From: Sulfurimonas sp.
GTDB lineage: Bacteria; Campylobacterota; Campylobacteria; Campylobacterales; Sulfurimonadaceae
Length of the DNA stretch: 53,752 bases
Assembly: GCA_027019325.1 (NCBI GenBank)
Contig: JALUWT010000081.1
Span: 1 to 53,752, forward strand
Reading direction: 5' to 3'
Below the pieces are notes generated by a model. The model saw only the letters and a list, made by a program, of their open reading frames with translations. It was not told where the DNA came from and ran no database searches. Position numbers and translations under genes: made by a program. Of the stretch, positions 1-8,006 are shown one piece after another. Position 1 is the stretch's first letter. The number at the start of each line of letters is the position of its first letter.

Positions 1-1
1 G

Positions 2-172
2 CTATCTGACTTGAGGACAGACTCAAATAAATTGGTCTCGGGGCAGATTCGATATGCTAAAACTCTTCTTATTTTAATTATAGTCTTTTTAGGCATTTGG
101 TATTATATGAGGGCACTTGTTCCCTACGGTCAGTGCACGTACAATAGAATGCTTCCTCTCTATGCGCCTTGA
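2..172 (+). CDS. C-terminal end of an unidentified protein (partial)
   Basis: An open frame runs in from the left edge and stops at TGA 170-172, leaving 56 residues. It contains one hydrophobic stretch (around residues 19-34) followed by a short tail with a single Cys. This would fit a membrane-anchored C-terminus, but the piece is too short to recognise a family. It is followed by the cbpA promoter region, so it probably ends the preceding transcription unit. The frame could also be a chance opening, so the call is weak. Confidence 0.4.
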   Translation, partial: LSDLRTDSNKLVSGQIRYAKTLLILIIVFLGIWYYMRALVPYGQCTYNRMLPLYAP

Positions 173-233
173 AATTACATTACTCTTTTCATTTTTAAAA
201 TTTTTCTTTTCAGAAGAATAAAATTTAGTTGAA

Positions 234-254
234 CTTGATTGACATTGACTCAAC
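234..254 (+). promoter_or_regulatory. HspR operator (HAIR-like inverted repeat)
   Basis: CTTGATT (234-240), seven bases, then ACTCAAC (248-254). The known HspR binding element (HAIR) is CTTGAGT-N7-ACTCAAG, so each arm matches 6 of 7 bases with exactly the right spacing. The element overlaps the -35 box of the cbpA-hspR promoter. Binding there would block RNA polymerase, which fits autorepression of the operon by the HspR encoded at 1237-1614. Confidence 0.8.
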
Positions 255-268
255 TCTTGTGATATAAT
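239..268 (+). promoter_or_regulatory. sigma70-type promoter of cbpA-hspR
   Basis: A perfect -35 TTGACA at 239-244 and a perfect -10 TATAAT at 263-268 are separated by 18 bases. Transcription would start near 275, about 39 bases before the cbpA ATG at 314. A full -35 box is unusual among the promoters of this window. It is covered by the HspR operator, consistent with a strong promoter held off by a repressor. A ribosome binding site (AGGACA) lies just before the start codon. Confidence 0.75.
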
Positions 269-313
269 TCTGCTTAAAGATACAATTTTATAAATTATAA
301 GTAGGACAAAGAT

Positions 314-1222
314 ATGAGTAAATCATTATATGAAACACTAGAAGTTTCACAAAATGCAAGTGAATCAGAAATCAAAAAAGCATATAGAAAATTAGCAAGA
401 AAATATCATCCGGATGTCAATAAAGAGAAAGATGCGGAAGAGAAATTTAAAGAGATAAATGCTGCGTATGAAGTACTAAGCGATAAAGAGAAAAAAGCAC
501 AGTATGACCAATATGGAGACAGTATGTTCGGCGGTCAGAACTTCCATGACTTCTCACGCAGCCAAGGCGGGAATGTTGATTTAGATGAAATTCTACGTCA
601 AATGTTTTCCGGTGGCGGCGGTGGTGGATTTAGCGGTTTTAGCGGTGGCGGTCGTCAGTCATACAGCGGTGGCGGTTTTAATGGTTTTGGTGGAGCAGGC
701 GGTTTTGCTCAAGAACAAAATCTTGACATAGAAGCCAAAGTTACCATTCCATTTAATGTGGCAATTCTCGGCGGAACACATTCTGTTTCTGTAAACGGTG
801 AGCGTTTTGATATCAAGATTCCTGCGGGTGTCAAAAGTGGTGAAAAACTGCGTGTTCGAGGAAAAGGGCATGCACAAAACGGACGATCAGGAGATTTATT
901 CTTAAAAATTACTGTTGCATCGTCACCTGATTACGAGAGAGAAGGGGATGACTTGGTGAAAACCATAGAAGTTCCGCTTTATGCAGCACTTTTTGGAGAA
1001 AAAATTGCAATCGGGACCCTTGAAAAAGAGATAAAACTTAAAATCCCTCAAAATACAAAAAACGGACAGCGCTTTCGTGTAAAAGAGATGGGTGCGATGA
1101 ACCGTAAAACAAAACAGAGAGGGGATTTATACCTCAAAGCAAACATCATTAACCCTAAAGTTGATGATTTAGACGATGATTTGGTAGAATTAATGAAAGA
1201 AAAACTACCAAAGTCACTGTAA
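314..1222 (+). CDS. cbpA: DnaJ-family co-chaperone CbpA
   Basis: A 302-residue type II J-domain protein. The J domain covers about residues 4-70 with HPD at 32-34, the motif that stimulates DnaK ATPase. A Gly/Phe-rich linker (about 75-135) follows, then two C-terminal substrate-binding beta domains (about 140-300). The CxxCxGxG zinc-finger repeats of DnaJ proper are absent, which makes it a CbpA/DnaJ-II protein. In Campylobacterota cbpA lies directly upstream of hspR, as here (14-base gap). It is expected to help DnaK in the cytoplasm and to be induced by heat shock through HspR. The ATG at 314 has a good ribosome binding site. Confidence 0.93.
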   Translation: MSKSLYETLEVSQNASESEIKKAYRKLARKYHPDVNKEKDAEEKFKEINAAYEVLSDKEKKAQYDQYGDSMFGGQNFHDFSRSQGGNVDLDEILRQMFSGGGGGGFSGFSGGGRQSYSGGGFNGFGGAGGFAQEQNLDIEAKVTIPFNVAILGGTHSVSVNGERFDIKIPAGVKSGEKLRVRGKGHAQNGRSGDLFLKITVASSPDYEREGDDLVKTIEVPLYAALFGEKIAIGTLEKEIKLKIPQNTKNGQRFRVKEMGAMNRKTKQRGDLYLKANIINPKVDDLDDDLVELMKEKLPKSL

Positions 1223-1236
1223 AAAAGGAGTGAGCC

Positions 1237-1614
1237 ATGCATCATTATGACGAACCGGTATACTTAATCAGTATAGTATCGAAGATTTTAGATATTCATC
1301 CGCAAACACTACGTCAGTATGAACGTGAAAATCTCATCACTCCTTCACGCTCAAATGGAAGAATAAGACTCTACTCACAGCGTGATATTGACAGAATTAA
1401 ACTTATTTTACGTTTGACACGTGAACTTGGTGTGAATCTTGCCGGAGTAGATATTATTTTACGTTTAAAAGAAAATGTGGATGGTATGGAACGTGAAATT
1501 GCGGATTTGCGCCATGACGTAGAAACGGCTAAAAATGCCCGTTCTGTTTCACCTGATAAAGCACTTGTTACAAAAAAAAGCATCTATGAGATGATTATCT
1601 TTGAGGGAGAGTAG
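1237..1614 (+). CDS. hspR: HspR, MerR-family heat-shock repressor
   Basis: A 125-residue protein with a MerR-type winged helix-turn-helix at about residues 10-75, including a TLRQYERENL segment typical of HspR, then a coiled-coil-like dimerisation helix (about 80-105) and a short tail. HspR proteins bind HAIR inverted repeats and repress chaperone operons, often with DnaK as co-repressor. It is cotranscribed with cbpA, and a HAIR-like site is present at 234-254, so negative autoregulation is expected. The start has a strong ribosome binding site (AAGGAG). Confidence 0.93.
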   Translation: MHHYDEPVYLISIVSKILDIHPQTLRQYERENLITPSRSNGRIRLYSQRDIDRIKLILRLTRELGVNLAGVDIILRLKENVDGMEREIADLRHDVETAKNARSVSPDKALVTKKSIYEMIIFEGE

Positions 1615-1641
1615 CTTCCTTTTAACTCATTTAAATTATGT

Positions 1642-1647
1642 TAAAAT
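1642..1647 (+). promoter_or_regulatory. extended -10 next to the MFS gene start
   Basis: TAAAAT at 1642-1647 is preceded by TG one base upstream, an extended -10. It lies inside the right part of a 7-base inverted repeat (CTCATTT 1626-1632 with AAATGAG 1644-1650). If used, transcription would begin at or within a base or two of the ATG at 1654, giving a leaderless message. No good ribosome binding site precedes that ATG. No -35 is visible. Confidence 0.35.
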
Positions 1648-1653
1648 GAGCGT

Positions 1654-2865
1654 ATGAATCTATTACGCTCATCAATATTTAATCGTAGTGTTCCTGCCCT
1701 GTGGGTATTAGTGCTAATGACATCGGTCGGGCCTTTTGGAGATACCGAGTATACACCCTCATTACCGCGAATTGCACAGGAACTGCATGTAACATACTCT
1801 GCAGTACAACAGTCTATGACTGTATATTTGATAGCCTATGCTGTCATGCAACTTTTATATGGTCCACTTTCTGATAAAATAGGTAGAAAACCAGTAGCTT
1901 TGTGGGGCGCTTTAGGGTTTGCTGCAGGTTCTTATGTGTGTTATATAAGTACTAGCTTAGATATGCTTCTTTTAGGTCGAGTACTGCAGGGTTTTGGCTC
2001 CTGTGCCGGAGCTATTATAAGTTCTGCTGCTGTTAGAGATAGTTTTGATAAAGATAAAATAGATATCGTCTATACAAAAATAAATGCCGCTTTTGCAATA
2101 GCACCTGCAACAGGGCCCATAGTGGGAGCAATAGTAGATGACAGATTTGGATGGCATGCAAATATGTTTATTCTTCTGATACTTGGTATACTTCTGCTCT
2201 TATCGATACTGCTGTTTTTCCCAGAAACCCATCTGCCTGATGCAAGTCAAAAACTATCTCCAAGATTTTTATGGCATAATTATGTGGGATTATTTACAGA
2301 GAGAGATTTCTTTTCTGCTATTTTTATTAACGGGATTGCTATTGGTGTGGTATATACTTCTTTAACTGAAGGACCGGCACTTGTGACCCAGACGCTTGGA
2401 TTGGCCTCTAGATGGATTGCTGTTGTAGCTATTGGAGTTTTTTTAGCTTTTATTGTTGGATCATTTATAAGCATTTATCTGGAAAATAAAAAATCATCTT
2501 GGTTTATTATAAAACTTGGATTGTTTATAATTATGATTGGTGCGGTATTGCTGGTGCTTTCTGGATATTTTAAACTTATATATTTGTACAGTACATTATT
2601 GCCGATTATGGTTAGTTTTGTGGGGATTGCACTAATTGTTCCAAATGCGGTAGCGCTTGCAATGAAACCGTTTGAAAATACAGCAGGGTCAGCATCGGCA
2701 ATGATTGGTTTTTTCCAAATGGCTATCGCTGCACTGAGTAATGTAGGAGTTAGCCTTTTACCCTTTAACCCTATCTATTCTCTGGCAACAATTTTTGCTA
2801 TTTTAGCCGGACTAGGCTTATTGATGTATTTCTTTGGTTCTAGAGATATATGCATCTCTGCCTAA
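1654..2865 (+). CDS. MFS drug efflux transporter, Bcr/CflA type
   Basis: A 403-residue inner-membrane protein with about 12 hydrophobic helices and the loop 2-3 signature GPLSDKIGRKP at residues 70-80 (MFS motif A). The N-terminal stretch, with a GDTEYTPSLP segment around residue 30, and the helix pattern match the Bcr/CflA drug:H+ antiporter group, which exports drugs such as bicyclomycin or chloramphenicol. The substrate cannot be told from sequence. Its last 48 bases overlap the end of the convergent AI-2E gene. A 7-base inverted repeat just before the ATG could be an operator. Confidence 0.85.
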   Translation: MNLLRSSIFNRSVPALWVLVLMTSVGPFGDTEYTPSLPRIAQELHVTYSAVQQSMTVYLIAYAVMQLLYGPLSDKIGRKPVALWGALGFAAGSYVCYISTSLDMLLLGRVLQGFGSCAGAIISSAAVRDSFDKDKIDIVYTKINAAFAIAPATGPIVGAIVDDRFGWHANMFILLILGILLLLSILLFFPETHLPDASQKLSPRFLWHNYVGLFTERDFFSAIFINGIAIGVVYTSLTEGPALVTQTLGLASRWIAVVAIGVFLAFIVGSFISIYLENKKSSWFIIKLGLFIIMIGAVLLVLSGYFKLIYLYSTLLPIMVSFVGIALIVPNAVALAMKPFENTAGSASAMIGFFQMAIAALSNVGVSLLPFNPIYSLATIFAILAGLGLLMYFFGSRDICISA

Positions 2866-3852
2866 AAACTCATAGCTTATAATGGCAGCTATGGGCAGTG
2901 CTAAAACCATACCGGTTATTCCATATAAGACTCCACTGCTCAGTATCAGTAACAAGGCTACAGCTGGATGAATTTTTACATATTTACCTACTAACACTGG
3001 TGTTAGGACAAGATTGTTTAAAAACTCAGCTATAAAAATCGTTATCATCACAATAACTATCATACGCAAATCAGCTGCTAAAAGTGAAAAGACGAATGCA
3101 GGCAATGCAGTTAAGAGTAGTGAGGCAAAGGGAATGGCACATACAAGTCCTGCGATAATTGCCAATGGCAAACCAATCGGAATATCTGCAAATTCAAGTC
3201 CTACGGCATAGACACTGCCTGTTACTAGCATAACCAGTAATTCACCATGAATAAAACGGCGTAAAATATAACTACTTCTATTGAGAACAGTAAGAACTTT
3301 TGCATGACTGGATGTAGGTATAAAGCGCATGAAATTGGGCTGTAAATTCTCCCAGTCAATCAGCAGATAGAAAGAGACAATAGGAATGATCATCAAATCG
3401 AGTAACAGTGAGAAGAAAGTGCTAGCGGTATTTATTATTCGGCTGGGAACAGACATTATGTGTGCGCCAAAAGCTGCTAACTGCGAATCAATGGCAGTAA
3501 AGAGTTTTGTAGGTTCAATTTTCATATGGCTGTCAAAAATGGAAATTGCATGATAAAGTCGCTTTGAATACAGGGGCATATTGGCTATAAATGTATGTAT
3601 TTGCTGTTCTACCTGTGGAAGAAAGATAGTTATGACCCCAGCAATAATAAGGGTGATTAGAAAAAATAACAGTACGATTGCAATCCATCTTGGAATATAT
3701 TTTGAAATTGTAATGACAAGAGGATGTAATAAAAAGGCTAGAATCCAAGCTATAATAAATGGTATAAAAATTGACTCAAGGAGATGAAAAATAAAACCTA
3801 ACATAAGGGTAATGCTCAAGACAAAAAAGAATTTAGAAGCAACTTTATTCAT
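2818..3852 (-). CDS. AI-2E family permease (PerM/YdiK-like)
   Basis: An integral membrane protein of about 344 residues with paired N-terminal helices, a soluble central segment, and a C-terminal block of helices containing a GLVCAIPFASLLL-like stretch, as in the AI-2E family (PF01594). Members are linked to autoinducer-2 export, Na+/H+ antiport or unknown export, and the family name does not prove the substrate. I place the start at ATG 3852 (complement), which has GAGG a few bases upstream. A GTG at 3864 would add four residues. The 3' end overlaps the MFS gene. A second family member lies at 12807-13865. Confidence 0.85.
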   Translation of the reverse strand: MNKVASKFFFVLSITLMLGFIFHLLESIFIPFIIAWILAFLLHPLVITISKYIPRWIAIVLLFFLITLIIAGVITIFLPQVEQQIHTFIANMPLYSKRLYHAISIFDSHMKIEPTKLFTAIDSQLAAFGAHIMSVPSRIINTASTFFSLLLDLMIIPIVSFYLLIDWENLQPNFMRFIPTSSHAKVLTVLNRSSYILRRFIHGELLVMLVTGSVYAVGLEFADIPIGLPLAIIAGLVCAIPFASLLLTALPAFVFSLLAADLRMIVIVMITIFIAEFLNNLVLTPVLVGKYVKIHPAVALLLILSSGVLYGITGMVLALPIAAIISYEFLGRDAYISRTKEIHQ

Positions 3853-3928
3853 TTTTATCCTCACCTTTTATACCGAATTGAAATTTAATACCTTATTGTA
3901 TCACAACCCTAGGTATATATAGAAGAGA

Positions 3929-5197
3929 CTAGAGTCCCTCTTTGAGTCGTTCTACTGCAACACCCACATTCTGTAGTTTCTTCTCTAAGGAGTCATACCC
4001 ACGGTCTAAATGGTAGATACGGTGGATGTTGGTTTCCCCCTCGGCAATAAGTGCTGCTAAAACCAAAGCGCTTGAAGCTCTTAAATCTGTTGCCATAACA
4101 TCTGTGGCACTTAAATCATTCTTTCCATCAATAGTTGCAGTATGTCCATTGAGTGAAATTTCTGCACCCATACGCTGCAACTCACTCACGTGCATAAATC
4201 TGTTTTCAAAAAGACGCTCTTCAATGATGGAAACACCTTCTGCCTGCGTGGCAAGTGCCATGAACTGTGCCTGCATGTCTGTTGGAAACGCTGGGTACTC
4301 TTGTGTGACAATCCTTACAGGTTTTATACTTGTTGTAGGATGAATAGTGATACTGTTTGTTGTGACGTCAAGCGTAAAACCCATCTCTTCAAGTTTCGCG
4401 ATAACCGCACCCAAATGCTCCGGTTCAACATCAGTAATTGTCAGCTCTGAACGTGTAATAGCACCTGCACAGAGGTAGGTTCCCGCTTCAATTCTGTCAG
4501 GAATGACACGAAACTCTTTTATATCTAAAAGTTTTCCGTTCGTTCCATGGATTTTTAAAACAGCCGTACCGATACCTTCAATCTTGACACCGCTTGCATT
4601 GAGCACTTCACACAGTTGTACGACTTCCGGTTCACGTGCTGCATTGATGATGGTCGTCTCACCTTTTGCAAGTGCTGCTGCCATGACAATATTTGCTGTT
4701 CCCGTGACTGTGATTTTATCAAAGATGATTTCACATCCTGTTAAACCATCTGGTGCAGTCGCTTCAATATAACCAGCCTTTATCTCTATGTGTGCACCCA
4801 TCTGCTCTAATGCTTTAAGATGCAGATCAATCGGGCGCTGACCAATGGCACAGCCGCCTGGAAGAGAGACTTCACAGTGCCCAAAACGTGTTAAAATCGG
4901 TCCTAAAACTAAGATAGAAGCACGCATAGTCTTTACGATGTCATAGGTTGCTTTTGTCTCATTAATTGAAGAAGTGTCAACAATGACTCTGTCATCTAAA
5001 AACTGACACTCTGCACCAAGATTTGAGAGAAGTTTTAAAAGTGTATTTATATCTGCAACTGAAGGGAGATTTTTAATAACAACGCTATTTTTTGCAAGGA
5101 TAGTCATCGCGATAAGCGGCAGTGATGCGTTTTTTGCACCTGAAATTTTTATTGTTCCATTGAGAGCAGATTTGCCCTTGATCTTTAAGTAGTCCAT
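3929..5197 (-). CDS. murA: UDP-N-acetylglucosamine 1-carboxyvinyltransferase MurA
   Basis: A 422-residue cytoplasmic enzyme that transfers enolpyruvate from PEP to UDP-GlcNAc, the first committed step of peptidoglycan synthesis. Visible family features are the Lys-Asn near the N-terminus (KN 22-23), the catalytic loop PGGCAIG with Cys116, the residue targeted by fosfomycin, and an AFPTDMQAQ segment carrying the catalytic Asp. Length and order match the usual EPSP-synthase fold. It is transcribed leftward from a divergent region that carries an 11-base inverted repeat (5219-5262). Confidence 0.97.
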   Translation of the reverse strand: MDYLKIKGKSALNGTIKISGAKNASLPLIAMTILAKNSVVIKNLPSVADINTLLKLLSNLGAECQFLDDRVIVDTSSINETKATYDIVKTMRASILVLGPILTRFGHCEVSLPGGCAIGQRPIDLHLKALEQMGAHIEIKAGYIEATAPDGLTGCEIIFDKITVTGTANIVMAAALAKGETTIINAAREPEVVQLCEVLNASGVKIEGIGTAVLKIHGTNGKLLDIKEFRVIPDRIEAGTYLCAGAITRSELTITDVEPEHLGAVIAKLEEMGFTLDVTTNSITIHPTTSIKPVRIVTQEYPAFPTDMQAQFMALATQAEGVSIIEERLFENRFMHVSELQRMGAEISLNGHTATIDGKNDLSATDVMATDLRASSALVLAALIAEGETNIHRIYHLDRGYDSLEKKLQNVGVAVERLKEGL

Positions 5198-5218
5198 AGT
5201 TCTCTTTAGCTGTAAAAA

Positions 5219-5262
5219 TATTAATGATATTATATCTTAAATTTGATATACTATCATTAATA
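5219..5262. promoter_or_regulatory. divergent promoter region of murA and the 138-aa gene, inside an inverted repeat
   Basis: TATTAATGATA (5219-5229) and its exact complement TATCATTAATA (5252-5262) flank 22 bases. The left arm edge and spacer contain a leftward -10 (TATAAT, complement of 5229-5234) that can serve murA. The spacer and right arm edge contain a rightward extended -10 (TGATATACT, box 5247-5252) for the gene at 5302. No convincing -35 boxes are present. The symmetry suggests a shared operator, but AT-rich DNA forms such repeats by chance more easily. Confidence 0.45.
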
Positions 5263-5301
5263 CTCAAGTATAAAGAATTGTAAAGAAAAGTAGGAAATAA
5301 G

Positions 5302-5718
5302 ATGAGCTCAGCGCTAGAGAGACTAAAAAATTTAACCAATAAAATATCTTCTTATGAACTTGCTAGAAAAAATAATCTTGAGCGGTTAAAAGAGCTTTAC
5401 TCTGAGATAGGAATAGCTGAAAAAGTGCAGAGTATGGAAGCACTTTTTGAGTTTAAGGCCATAAACCTCTCTGGAGTCTCTTTGCAAGAAGAGAATTTAG
5501 GGGCAATAAAAGAGGGAAAATACCTGCAGATTTTAGCCATTGCTTACGATAAAAATGCCGCCGTTAAGAGTAAAAATATCTCTCTGGCTTACTTTGGTCG
5601 TGTGGAGAGTGTCGAGAGTGCGTTCAAAGACAAAATAGTGGAGTTTGTCATTCGTTACCGTTTTGAGAAAAGTTTTATAAATCTAGAACATTATCACGGA
5701 ATGCTTGAGCAGCTCTGA
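5302..5718 (+). CDS. hypothetical protein, 138 aa
   Basis: A 138-residue soluble protein that I do not recognise. The first 45 residues are helical and charged (coiled-coil-like). The rest is a mixed alpha/beta region with no Cys and no obvious catalytic motif. It has a good ribosome binding site (AGGAAA) and its stop abuts the ATG of the next gene, so the two are likely co-translated. It heads a run of lineage-specific genes leading to rsmD and flgI. Confidence 0.75.
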   Translation: MSSALERLKNLTNKISSYELARKNNLERLKELYSEIGIAEKVQSMEALFEFKAINLSGVSLQEENLGAIKEGKYLQILAIAYDKNAAVKSKNISLAYFGRVESVESAFKDKIVEFVIRYRFEKSFINLEHYHGMLEQL

Positions 5719-6273
5719 ATGCAGAAATTTTATTTAAAGTTGTGGTTTTTTTGGGCTCTACGGGTTATTTTGTGCTCTTTGTTTTTAGCTGCTGTTTTTG
5801 CTCTGCTTATCACGCTCGTAATATATGTGAAACAGGGAGTGCCGAGTTTCACTGCAGAAATTAGAGCGGCTCTTTTGGATGTTTTTCTATTTTGGTTTTT
5901 TATTGCTTTAAATCTAGCCGTTCTCATTGCACTGTTTCGCAGTGTAAAGTACCTTTTTAATCGCTGTCACGCAGGGCATATGCTGCGACTCAAAAAATGT
6001 TCCAAAGAGAAGGACGCAGAGGAAGGTTATCTTGAATTTATTGGCTATGGTGATTTAGTCAAGGTATGGCGAAAGTGGTTTATGTTGCTCATCTGGATAG
6101 TAGGCAGTTTTATGGTTTTAGCTTTGATAATAACCTACATCTTTACGCCTTATGAAGCACTCTTTGACTGGTTTAACATCTATGTTCTCTATGTTTTTAT
6201 CTTAGCGGGCGGATATTTCTCTTTTATCTTTATGGCAGCACGCTGTAAAAGCATCAGGATAGTGAAGTGCTGA
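5719..6273 (+). CDS. hypothetical membrane protein, 184 aa
   Basis: A 184-residue protein with four predicted membrane helices (about 12-37, 52-72, 118-140 and 148-173) and a basic cytoplasmic loop around residues 75-105 containing several Lys/Arg and two Cys. No family recognised. It starts immediately after the stop of the 138-aa gene and overlaps the exonuclease start by 7 bases, so it belongs to a tightly coupled operon. Function unknown; a small inner-membrane partner of its neighbours is only a guess. Confidence 0.75.
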   Translation: MQKFYLKLWFFWALRVILCSLFLAAVFALLITLVIYVKQGVPSFTAEIRAALLDVFLFWFFIALNLAVLIALFRSVKYLFNRCHAGHMLRLKKCSKEKDAEEGYLEFIGYGDLVKVWRKWFMLLIWIVGSFMVLALIITYIFTPYEALFDWFNIYVLYVFILAGGYFSFIFMAARCKSIRIVKC

Positions 6274-6983
6274 TTTTTTTAGACATTGAAACGACAGGCT
6301 TTGAAAGAGAAGATAAGATCTGCTCTTTGGGGATGCTTGTTTTTAAAGAGAACTCTTGCGTGAGAAGTAGTTTAGAGCTTGTCAATGAGGGAAAAAAGAT
6401 TCCACCTTCTGCCTCTGCATTGCATAACATCACAAATGAGATGATTGCACAGAAAGCTCCTTTGCGTGAGAGTGAAATTTTTACTTTTTTGCAAGAGCAA
6501 AATTCTGAAGAAAATGTTTTGATTGTTCATAATGCGGCTTTTGTTTTAGAAATGCTTGCATCCGGCGGTTTAACATGGCATGGTAAAATTATAGATACAC
6601 TCAAAGTGGTTAAGCATCTTGTCCCCGAATGTGAGATATTTACTTTGGAGTTTTTGCGTTATGAGCTCAAACTTTACAAAAATGAGCAAAATATAAAAAA
6701 GTTGTGTGGAATTAAAGATGCTTTGATTGCGCATCATGCACTCAGTGATGCTGTTGTTGTCAAGCTGCTTTTTGATTATTTCACGCAGCTTGTCGACATA
6801 AAGAAGATGAATGCATTGAGTTTTGAAAATGTACTGCTTGAGAAGTTCTCTTTTGGAAAGTACAGTGGCAGATACATTGAAGATATTGCGATGAATGATC
6901 GTAATTATTTGATGTGGATGCTAAGTCTTGAAAATTTGGATGATGATTTTCGGTACTCGATTGAGTACTATTTACAAGGATAG
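6267..6983 (+). CDS. DnaQ-like 3'-5' exonuclease with ExoX-like C-terminal domain
   Basis: A 238-residue protein starting at GTG 6267. The N-terminal RNase T/DnaQ fold shows motif ExoI (FLDIETTGFE, Asp6 and Glu8) and ExoIII (HALSD, His157 and Asp161). Motif ExoII reads HNAAFVLEML, where DnaQ proteins have HNAxFD, so the metal-binding Asp is replaced by Val93. Residues about 190-236 (FGKYSGRYIEDIA then YLMWML) resemble the small domain found at the C-terminus of ExoX-type nucleases. It may be a DNA repair or RNA-trimming nuclease, or a catalytically altered member. It overlaps the preceding gene by 7 bases. Confidence 0.82.
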   Translation: MLIFLDIETTGFEREDKICSLGMLVFKENSCVRSSLELVNEGKKIPPSASALHNITNEMIAQKAPLRESEIFTFLQEQNSEENVLIVHNAAFVLEMLASGGLTWHGKIIDTLKVVKHLVPECEIFTLEFLRYELKLYKNEQNIKKLCGIKDALIAHHALSDAVVVKLLFDYFTQLVDIKKMNALSFENVLLEKFSFGKYSGRYIEDIAMNDRNYLMWMLSLENLDDDFRYSIEYYLQG

Positions 6984-6985
6984 AT

Positions 6986-7369
6986 ATGAGAGTTGCTGTT
7001 GAATGCCAGTCACCATTGCTGCAAAAGTCTTTAGAGTTGTTTCTGACAAAATATTTGAGTGCTTCAAAGAAGTGTGACATCATTATTAGAGATGAGACCT
7101 GTTTGGGAGATGAACGCTGTTTTTATGTTGGTAGTGAAGCCGAAGCTGATCTGCAAAAACCCTTTTCAAAATCACAGCTTATTTTGGCGCTTGAGAAAAA
7201 ATATAATGAACTCTACGGCAGAGATGAAGAAGAAGCAATGGAAATAAAAAAAGAGTACGAAGAGGAGGAGTCTATGGACTTTTCTATTTTACAAAAACGC
7301 ATAGAGTTCCTCACGCAGGAGTATCAGGCAAATATTTTACGGGCAGTTAAAGCATTTTATGAAAAATAA
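6986..7369 (+). CDS. hypothetical protein with degenerate receiver-like start
   Basis: A 127-residue protein of unknown function. Residues 1-70 have alternating beta/alpha character ending in a DLQKPFSKSQLILAL stretch. That resembles the Lys-Pro region and last helix of response-regulator receiver domains, but the phospho-acceptor Asp pocket is not evident. Residues 75-125 are very acidic, then helical and likely coiled. It follows the exonuclease by 2 bases and overlaps rsmD by 11, so it is co-expressed with both. The receiver-like reading is an inference from a short stretch. Confidence 0.7.
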   Translation: MRVAVECQSPLLQKSLELFLTKYLSASKKCDIIIRDETCLGDERCFYVGSEAEADLQKPFSKSQLILALEKKYNELYGRDEEEAMEIKKEYEEEESMDFSILQKRIEFLTQEYQANILRAVKAFYEK

Positions 7370-7964
7370 TTCTAAAAAACTTACAAAAAAAATCATCGCT
7401 GGCAAATATAAAGGCAAGACACTGCAATTGCCTTCAAAAACAACTACACGCAGCTCAAAAGCGATAGTGTTGGAATCTTTTTTTAACACCTTGCAGTTTG
7501 ACATCATCGATGCAACTTTTATTGAGCTCTTCTCAGGTTCAGGATCCATCGGTCTTGAAGCGCTGAGCCGCGGTGCAAAGCAGATATATTTTATGGAACA
7601 AGATTGCGATGCGCTTAAAGTTTTAAAACAAAATATTGCCTTGACAGAACCTGCCGCTTGCGAGGTTTTTTCGGGAAACAGTTTTGAAAATATCACGCAA
7701 GTGCTTGCACGTTTGAAAAAAACAAAAGAGAAGGCTTACTTCTACATCGACCCACCTTTTAGTATCCGTGAGGGAATGGAAGATATCTATGACAAAACGA
7801 TGGCGCTCATAGCCTCTTTACCTGTTGAGAGTGTTCGAATGATCATTGTAGAGTATATGACAGGTCTGGAAATACCGCAAAAATTAGGGACATATAGAAT
7901 AAAAAAATCTAAAAAATTTGGAAATACCTCGCTCAGCTACCTCGTATCTGAAGAGATGGAATAA
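7359..7964 (+). CDS. rsmD: 16S rRNA (guanine(966)-N(2))-methyltransferase RsmD
   Basis: A 201-residue SAM-dependent methyltransferase. The glycine-rich SAM loop FSGSGSIGLEALSRGA is at about residues 58-73, and the amino-methyltransferase catalytic motif DPPF at 131-134. RsmD methylates N2 of G966 in 16S rRNA on the assembling 30S subunit. Length is typical of the family. The start overlaps the preceding gene by 11 bases. In Campylobacter the homologue also sits just upstream of flgI, which supports the call. Confidence 0.9.
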   Translation: MKNNSKKLTKKIIAGKYKGKTLQLPSKTTTRSSKAIVLESFFNTLQFDIIDATFIELFSGSGSIGLEALSRGAKQIYFMEQDCDALKVLKQNIALTEPAACEVFSGNSFENITQVLARLKKTKEKAYFYIDPPFSIREGMEDIYDKTMALIASLPVESVRMIIVEYMTGLEIPQKLGTYRIKKSKKFGNTSLSYLVSEEME

Positions 7965-8006
7965 AAATTGCTAAATTCTTGATAATAGTTCAAGGATTTA
8001 TGCAAA

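Noticed and set aside
10-27. A second HAIR-like repeat (CTTGAGG and ACTCAAA) near the left edge
   Set aside because: The arms are separated by four bases, not seven, it lies inside a coding frame, and it is over 280 bases from the cbpA start.
640-690. Gly-rich tandem repeat in cbpA as a DNA repeat element
   Set aside because: It is the ordinary Gly/Phe linker of J-domain proteins.
4026-4772. Open frames on the upper strand across murA
   Set aside because: They are antisense shadows of a well-supported gene, have no ribosome binding site, and their translations show no family features.
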